Assembly (NCBI GenBank): GCA_003242885.1
Contig: QKMZ01000001.1
Coordinates: forward strand, 557,147 to 621,146
Direction of reading: 5' to 3'
Source of the DNA: Candidatus Melainabacteria bacterium
Lineage (GTDB): Bacteria > Cyanobacteriota > Vampirovibrionia > Obscuribacterales > Obscuribacteraceae
Length of the DNA stretch: 64,000 bases
Shown here: in pieces, positions 59,585 to 64,000 of the stretch
Layout of the letters: each line of letters begins with the position of its first letter
Numbering within the stretch: the first letter of the stretch is position 1
The notes under the pieces: generated by a model
Told to the model about the DNA's origin: nothing
Seen by the model: the letters and a program-made list of their open reading frames with translations, nothing else
Databases searched by the model: none
Translations under genes and position numbers: made by a program

Positions 59585-62557
59585 ATGATGAAGCTTCATT
59601 TTGAGCCAAATTTGGATTATCAGCATTCCGCCATTGAAGCGGTGTGCGATGTATTTCGAGGACAGGAGGTTTGCCGAACAGAGTTCACGGTAGTGAAGAA
59701 TGATCAGGCTGGTCAGTTGAGCTTGCCAGGGATGGAGAGCGGTCTAGGAATTGGTAATAGACTTCAATTGCTAGACGACGAATTGCTCAAAAACGTCATA
59801 GATATTCAAATTCGCAATGGACTGAAACCCGCATCAGTATTGTCTTCGGGGAATTTCACTATTGAAATGGAGACCGGGACGGGAAAGACTTACGTCTATC
59901 TTCGCACTATTTTTGAACTCAATCGGCGCTACGGATTTACGAAATTTGTAATTGTGGTGCCTTCTGTAGCGATCAAAGAGGGTGTGTATAAAAGCCTGCA
60001 AATCATGGAGGAGCATTTTCGGGCGCTGTACAGCAACACACCATTTGATTATTTTGTGTACGATTCCGGTAAGTTAGGGCAAGTCAGATCATTCGCCACC
60101 AGTCCGAGCATTCAGGTAATGGTGGTCACAGTCGGAGCGATCAATAAGAAGGACGTGAATAATCTCTACAAAGAGAGCGAAAAGATCAATGGCGAGAAGC
60201 CCATTGATCTGATCAAGGCGACACGCCCTATTTTGATTGTTGATGAGCCACAAAAGGTTGATGGGGGTCTGGAAGGAAGCGGCAAACAAGCCCTTGAGCT
60301 GATGAACCCGTTATGCACCTTACGATACTCCGCAACCCATGTTGACAAACATCACATGCTATACAGGCTTGATGCAGTCGACGCCTATGAGCGAAAACTT
60401 GTGAAACAGATCGAAGTAGCTTCGCTGCAAGTGGAGGGCGGCCACAACAAAGGCTACATCAAATTGATTTCGACGAGCAATGAACGAGGAAGCTTTAGTG
60501 CAAAAGTAGAATTAGATTTTCAGACCGGTGCATCAGTTACCCGGAAAGTAGCGACCGTTCGTCCTGGCAATGATCTCGAAGAAATCACCAAATACGGTGT
60601 TTATGCAGAATGTTTGGTTCAAAATATCTGTTGCAAGCCGGGCGAACAATATATCGAGTTGAGTAAGTTTGAAGATCGTCTTTATCCAGGGGAGAGCGTC
60701 GGCGACGTGGATGCCGACCTCTTGAAGAGATTGATGATTCGTCGAACTATCGAAGAGCATCTCGACAAAGAACTTCGTTTGACTACCCAGGGAATCAAGG
60801 TTTTGAGTCTCTTCTTTATAGATGCAGTCCATCACTATCGAAGTTACAACTCAAACGGTGAACCCGTAAAAGGTAAATATGCCGTCATTTTCGAAGAGGA
60901 GTACAAGAAAGCAATCGCAAAGCCGAAGTACCGCACTCTTTTCAAAGATGTCGACATTGAGACCGAAGCAAGTGACGTGCATGACGGATATTTTTCAATC
61001 GATAAGAGAGGCGCATGGACCGATACGTCGGAGAGTAACCAAGGCAATCGTGACAATGCGGAACGAGCATACAATTTGATAATGCGCGACAAGGAACGGC
61101 TCTTGAGCTTTGACACCAAGTTGAAGTTCATCTTTTCGCATTCTGCTTTACGTGAAGGTTGGGATAATCCCAACATTTTCCAAATCTGTGCGATTCGAGA
61201 TATCGGGAGCGACATCGAGCGAAGGCAAAGTATCGGGCGCGGATTAAGACTGTGTGTCAATCAAAGAGGTGAACGAGTGCGCGGTTTCGATGTGAATTCG
61301 TTGACCGTGATTGCTACAGAAAGTTATGAGCAGTTTGCCGAAAATCTCCAAAAGGAGATAGAGCAAGACACGGGAATTCGCTTTGGAGTCGTAGAGAAGC
61401 ACCAGTTCGCTGGCATAGGCATTACGGACGATGCTGGAAGAAAGGGCGTTTTGGGCGTCAAGGATTCTGAGGCGATTTGGAATTATCTTAAGGATAATGG
61501 GTACGTAGACGCCAAAGGACGAATCCAGGACAAACTGCGTGAAGCAATTAAAGACGGAGATTTTCAGCTTCCCGCACAATTCGAAAAGCAGCTCCCTCAG
61601 GTCCAGGAGATCTTGAGAAAATTGGCTGGTAGACTTGACGTGAAAAATGCCGATGAACGCAGGCCCGTAAAAACAAGGCAAGCCCTGTTACATAGCGAGG
61701 AGTTTCAAACACTGTGGGACAAGATAAAGCATAAAACCACTTACAGAGTTGAATTCGACAATTTAAAGCTGTTAGCCGATTGCGCCAGAGCTATTAATCA
61801 AGGCCCACCCGTAAGCAAGACGAGAGTCCAGATCCGAAAAGCCGATATCGCCATTGGGCGTGGTGGCGTGATGTCGGAAGAAACATCAGCTTCAGCTCCC
61901 ATCATTATTGACGAAACTGACATTGAATTGCCTGATTTACTGACCGATTTGCAGGACAAGACGCAACTCACACGAAAGAGTATTGCTAGTATCCTCGTCG
62001 AGAGTGAGCGATTAAACGATTTTACTCGGAACCCTCAAGAGTTTATTGAGCTCGCCACTGAATCGATTAACCGTACAAAGCGTTTGGCACTAGTTGATGG
62101 AATCAAATACGAGCGAATAGGCGACGAATATTATTATGCGCAGGAACTCTTTGAGCACGAGGAACTGACTGGCTACTTGAAGAATATGCTTGCCACCCAG
62201 AAGTGCGTCTATGAACATGTAGTTTATGACTCGACTGGCACGGAAAAAACTTTTGCAGAGCAATTGGAGCTGAACGATGCCGTAAAGGTTTACGCGAAAC
62301 TTCCAGGTTGGTTTACGATTCCGACACCGCTTGGGACATACAACCCGGATTGGGCGATCCTAGTTCAACAAGATGGCGCTGAGCGACTCTACTTTGTCGT
62401 AGAAACTAAGAGTAGTCTGTTCACCGATGATTTGCGGGACAAAGAAAGCGCAAAGATTAAGTGCGGAAAGGCTCATTTCGACGCGCTAGCAGTCGGAGAT
62501 AGTGCGGCGCAGTTTATAACCGCACGAGACATCGATGATTTAATGGCAAAGTGCTAG
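59585..62557 (+). CDS. res: Type III restriction enzyme helicase-nuclease subunit (Res)
   Basis: 990 residues. N-terminal superfamily 2 helicase: DYQHSAIEAV (Q-like motif), Walker A METGTGKTYVYLRT near residue 97, DEP-type Walker B ILIVDEPQKVDG, LRYSATH (motif III) and IERRQSIGRGLRLCVNQRGE (motif VI). The C-terminal nuclease of the PD-(D/E)xK class is intact: YNPDWAILVQQDG followed by FVVETKSS (about 922-945). It needs Mod for site recognition and cuts unmodified DNA at a distance after ATP-driven sliding. Its stop overlaps the convergent stop of the next gene by 4 bp (CTAG). Confidence 0.95.
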   Translation: MMKLHFEPNLDYQHSAIEAVCDVFRGQEVCRTEFTVVKNDQAGQLSLPGMESGLGIGNRLQLLDDELLKNVIDIQIRNGLKPASVLSSGNFTIEMETGTGKTYVYLRTIFELNRRYGFTKFVIVVPSVAIKEGVYKSLQIMEEHFRALYSNTPFDYFVYDSGKLGQVRSFATSPSIQVMVVTVGAINKKDVNNLYKESEKINGEKPIDLIKATRPILIVDEPQKVDGGLEGSGKQALELMNPLCTLRYSATHVDKHHMLYRLDAVDAYERKLVKQIEVASLQVEGGHNKGYIKLISTSNERGSFSAKVELDFQTGASVTRKVATVRPGNDLEEITKYGVYAECLVQNICCKPGEQYIELSKFEDRLYPGESVGDVDADLLKRLMIRRTIEEHLDKELRLTTQGIKVLSLFFIDAVHHYRSYNSNGEPVKGKYAVIFEEEYKKAIAKPKYRTLFKDVDIETEASDVHDGYFSIDKRGAWTDTSESNQGNRDNAERAYNLIMRDKERLLSFDTKLKFIFSHSALREGWDNPNIFQICAIRDIGSDIERRQSIGRGLRLCVNQRGERVRGFDVNSLTVIATESYEQFAENLQKEIEQDTGIRFGVVEKHQFAGIGITDDAGRKGVLGVKDSEAIWNYLKDNGYVDAKGRIQDKLREAIKDGDFQLPAQFEKQLPQVQEILRKLAGRLDVKNADERRPVKTRQALLHSEEFQTLWDKIKHKTTYRVEFDNLKLLADCARAINQGPPVSKTRVQIRKADIAIGRGGVMSEETSASAPIIIDETDIELPDLLTDLQDKTQLTRKSIASILVESERLNDFTRNPQEFIELATESINRTKRLALVDGIKYERIGDEYYYAQELFEHEELTGYLKNMLATQKCVYEHVVYDSTGTEKTFAEQLELNDAVKVYAKLPGWFTIPTPLGTYNPDWAILVQQDGAERLYFVVETKSSLFTDDLRDKESAKIKCGKAHFDALAVGDSAAQFITARDIDDLMAKC

Positions 62558-63039
62558 TCTGCCGTAAGAGCCTCGACGATCTTGCGAATTCGACGCTCAG
62601 CGTCATTTCGTCGCACCTGGCAAAAACCTAGAAACGAGCCGAAACTGTACAGGATATCTTGGTCAAAGATGTCTCGCGATACATTTTTATGAAGCCAGTT
62701 CACAGATCTCGTATGATTGAAATCATTGCCAAGGTTCGTACTATAAGTGTAATCGCCGGTAATCACGCCAATAGCAAGTCCCTTCTTCTTGAGCGGTAAA
62801 ACAACTAGATCATCAGGGACAGCTGTGTGTCGAAAAGCGTTCAATTGCGCGACGTGACTTGTTATCGTTCTTCCTTCAGCATTTGGATAAGCATCGCGAT
62901 AAGCCTTTGTGATCTCATCGCGAGTGCGGCAATCAGAGATGTCCGGCAGCTTGTTCCAACTGCAAGCAATCAGATTATTATCGAGCATGCGCTGCTCGCG
63001 CTCACCGAACTCGCCACCTTTTATCACCCAGACTGCCAT
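62554..63039 (-). CDS. Mrr-N/PUA-like reader domain protein without nuclease domain
   Basis: 161 residues from ATG 63039 (the frame continues to 63099 inside the EVE gene). MAVWVIKGGEFGEREQRMLD, ACSWNKLPDISDCRTRDEIT and HTRSVNWLHKNVSRDIF match the N-terminal domain often fused to Mrr-type restriction endonucleases, a PUA/EVE-like fold. The Mrr catalytic domain with its D-ExK motif is absent. The protein therefore looks like a free DNA- or modified-base-binding subunit. It overlaps Res convergently by 4 bp and follows the EVE gene by 8 nt, so those two form a minus-strand operon. Confidence 0.75.
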   Translation of the reverse strand: MAVWVIKGGEFGEREQRMLDNNLIACSWNKLPDISDCRTRDEITKAYRDAYPNAEGRTITSHVAQLNAFRHTAVPDDLVVLPLKKKGLAIGVITGDYTYSTNLGNDFNHTRSVNWLHKNVSRDIFDQDILYSFGSFLGFCQVRRNDAERRIRKIVEALTAD

Positions 63040-63047
63040 TTCAGTTT

Positions 63048-63464
63048 CTAGGACCTCACACGCTGTCTTTTTTGAAACTGAGTCATAATCAGCTCCCAAT
63101 CAGCCTTAGTGAGCTTTGCTATGCCATTTCGAAAGTACACTGCCCAGAAAGCAAGGTTAGTAACAAAGCTCAACTGGTCAATAACTTGCATCAGATCTAA
63201 TTCTTCCGCGAAGCGTTCTGCATTGAAATCAAACCGATCAGGAAATGTACCTTCCTTTAAAAACACCGCAGAATCATCAATGTAGTAGTCCGAAGTTGCT
63301 TCACCTGCGGCGACAAATTTCCAGTCGCCCTTCGCGGCGCAGCAGACTACCTTGTCTCCCTTCTTGATATCGCCAATTATGTGTTTCCTCGACAGCCCAA
63401 AGGTGCCGATTTTTATGCAATGGTCCAAATCAGCGCGGGGCAAACATATCAACCAGTAATTCAT
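63048..63464 (-). CDS. EVE domain protein
   Basis: 138 residues from ATG 63464, with GAGGG 8 nt upstream. NYWLICLPRADLDHCIKIGT, then IKKGDKVVCCAAKGDWKFVA, GEATSDYYID and the C-terminal helix region match the EVE domain (PUA superfamily), which binds modified bases in DNA or RNA in an aromatic cage. EVE proteins are often linked to modification-dependent restriction and toxin-antitoxin systems. It is first in a two-gene minus-strand operon with the Mrr-N-like protein, next to the type III cluster. It may read host or phage base modification and tune the response; that is inference. Confidence 0.82.
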   Translation of the reverse strand: MNYWLICLPRADLDHCIKIGTFGLSRKHIIGDIKKGDKVVCCAAKGDWKFVAAGEATSDYYIDDSAVFLKEGTFPDRFDFNAERFAEELDLMQVIDQLSFVTNLAFWAVYFRNGIAKLTKADWELIMTQFQKRQRVRS

Positions 63465-63877
63465 TGGAAAGCCCTCGTTTTTTCTTTGTAGAGCATTCCA
63501 AATTATAAACACTCACTGCAACTCGGGTTCGGCACTTTCGTTCCGTTTACAAGCAGTGTGCCGGGATTCCGAAAATGAATGGACCAGCAGGTAGTAAAGA
63601 GTATCGATCCTTGACAATACCCGCTCAGGGTTTTCCCTATGGTGCGATTTTCGAAAGCGGCGGTACGATAAATACATGGTGCTCGACGCACCAATTTAAA
63701 CCCGAGGCAAAGCTGAAGAGTCAGGCGCCTCGGGCTTTTTGTTTGACCAGAATTGACAGACATTTCTGGTTCTTCCTGCAAATTCTTTTTTGCTTCTTCA
63801 ATTCACGCGATCAGGCTTCGACATTCCCTGAGCGCTTTCTTCGTGCACCGTAAATGGTGCTCCATAAGGAGAACACA
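63465..63877. other. Intergenic stretch with plus-strand terminator; no supported protein gene
   Basis: A plus-strand frame from 63575 to 63853 starts without a ribosome site and runs through a terminator hairpin, so I do not call it. The region may encode a small RNA ending at 63740, and it contains the minus-strand promoter of the EVE gene at its left edge. Confidence 0.35.
63701..63740 (+). terminator. Intrinsic terminator on the plus strand
   Basis: CCCGAGGC (63701-63708) pairs with GCCTCGGG (63727-63734), with an inner CTGA/TCAG stem, followed by CTTTTTG. No plus-strand protein gene precedes it, so it may end a small RNA transcribed from the 63.5-63.7 kb stretch. Confidence 0.65.
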
Positions 63878-63970
63878 ATGTCAAACGACAGAAAACTAGA
63901 GGTCGTTCAAACGACCCAAATTCGTGTCCGTCCGTTACTTCACGTGGTAGCGGAAAAATTGGCGATCTGA
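63878..63970 (+). CDS. Small ORF of 30 residues with strong ribosome site
   Basis: AAGGAG lies 7 nt before ATG 63878; the peptide begins MSNDRKLEVVQTTQIRVRPL and ends at TGA 63970. It has no recognisable domain. It could be a genuine small protein or leader peptide, or the start of a gene interrupted by a stop codon, since the window ends 30 bases later. Confidence 0.45.
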   Translation: MSNDRKLEVVQTTQIRVRPLLHVVAEKLAI

Positions 63971-64000
63971 TTTCCTAAGAGCATGTCCAGCTGAGGACTT

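Larger units (their letters stand above)
47697..64000. mobile_element. Integrative genomic island with defence genes (right end beyond window)
   Basis: The left boundary is the tRNA-Met 3' fragment, followed at once by a tyrosine integrase, the normal order for P4-like islands. Cargo: DUF7007 protein, SNF2 helicase, nuclease-helicase-DUF4391 fusion, type III Mod and Res, two base-reader-type proteins. I do not find a second copy of the tRNA 3' segment up to 64000, so the right attachment site lies outside or has been lost. No conjugation or phage structural genes are visible. Confidence 0.7.

Noticed and set aside
49911..62557. Assignment of the defence cluster as DISARM or BREX
   Set aside because: No DrmA, DrmB, DrmC, PglZ or BrxC-like gene is visible; Mod and Res are clearly type III.
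63575..63853. 92-codon plus-strand frame near the right end
   Set aside because: It lacks a ribosome site and would run through a strong intrinsic terminator hairpin.
1..64000. CRISPR arrays, rRNA genes, complete tRNA genes, insertion sequences
   Set aside because: Reading both strands I found no regularly spaced direct repeats of CRISPR type, no rRNA-like sequence, only a partial tRNA-Met, and no transposase gene.

Overview
The window reads as chromosomal DNA of a diderm, probably environmental bacterium using the standard bacterial code with ATG, GTG and TTG starts. The outer membrane is implied by a complete tripartite RND efflux set with a TolC-type channel. Gene content (DabA/DabB-type inorganic carbon uptake, a single-chain xanthine dehydrogenase-type hydroxylase, YfhO, multicopper oxidase, ACR3/ArsC arsenic resistance, persulfide detoxification) suggests a metabolically versatile bacterium. 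A non-photosynthetic cyanobacterial relative (Obscuribacterales-like) is a weak guess that the sequence alone cannot prove.

Layout. 1-5.7 kb: rightward operon dabB(partial)-dabA-DUF6671-CysD-like PP-loop protein; the last carries an APS-reductase-like CC...CxxC cysteine set. 5.7-12.1 kb: leftward envelope genes (PepSY-like protein, FG-GAP multicopper oxidase, YfhO). 12.2-13.2 kb: a Vgb-like beta-propeller. 13.2-18.5 kb: two divergent paralogues of an unrecognised exported protein, each built of three copies of one roughly 250-residue module. 18.5-23.6 kb: ABM-domain membrane protein and a one-chain molybdenum hydroxylase. 23.7-26.8 kb: a compact McrB-like AAA ATPase plus DUF2357 nuclease-like protein with a small unrecognised partner, a likely defence module. 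26.8-33 kb: MOSC protein, DUF486 membrane protein, an NtrC-type regulator that has lost its sigma-54 contact loop, an arsR-arsI pair and several unknowns. 33.4-40.6 kb: RND efflux operon with a coupled 34-codon leader ORF and a permease carrying a TolA-like repeat tail. 41.2-44.7 kb: reactive-sulfur operon (ArsR-family repressor, rhodanese, TauE, persulfide dioxygenase-rhodanese), ending in a tiny membrane ORF whose TGA is followed 11 nt later by a SECIS-like hairpin: a possible selenoprotein. 44.7-47.5 kb: alpha/beta hydrolase, then acr3 and arsC preceded by the scar of a deleted arsR-arsI pair whose operator survives.

47.7-64 kb: an integrative genomic island. It starts at a 3' fragment of a tRNA-Met gene, followed by a tyrosine integrase, a DUF7007 protein and a large defence cluster. 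In that cluster a SNF2-type helicase is divergent from a nuclease/RNase H-like/helicase/DUF4391 fusion, a type III Mod methyltransferase and a type III Res enzyme. Two small base-reader-type proteins (EVE and Mrr-N/PUA-like) are encoded on the opposite strand. The right end of the island is not in the window.

The most novel-looking items are the DUF4391 fusion in the restriction cluster, the possible Sec-containing small protein, the divergent three-module paralogues, the CysD-like protein with Fe-S-type cysteines, and the arsenic operon deletion scar.
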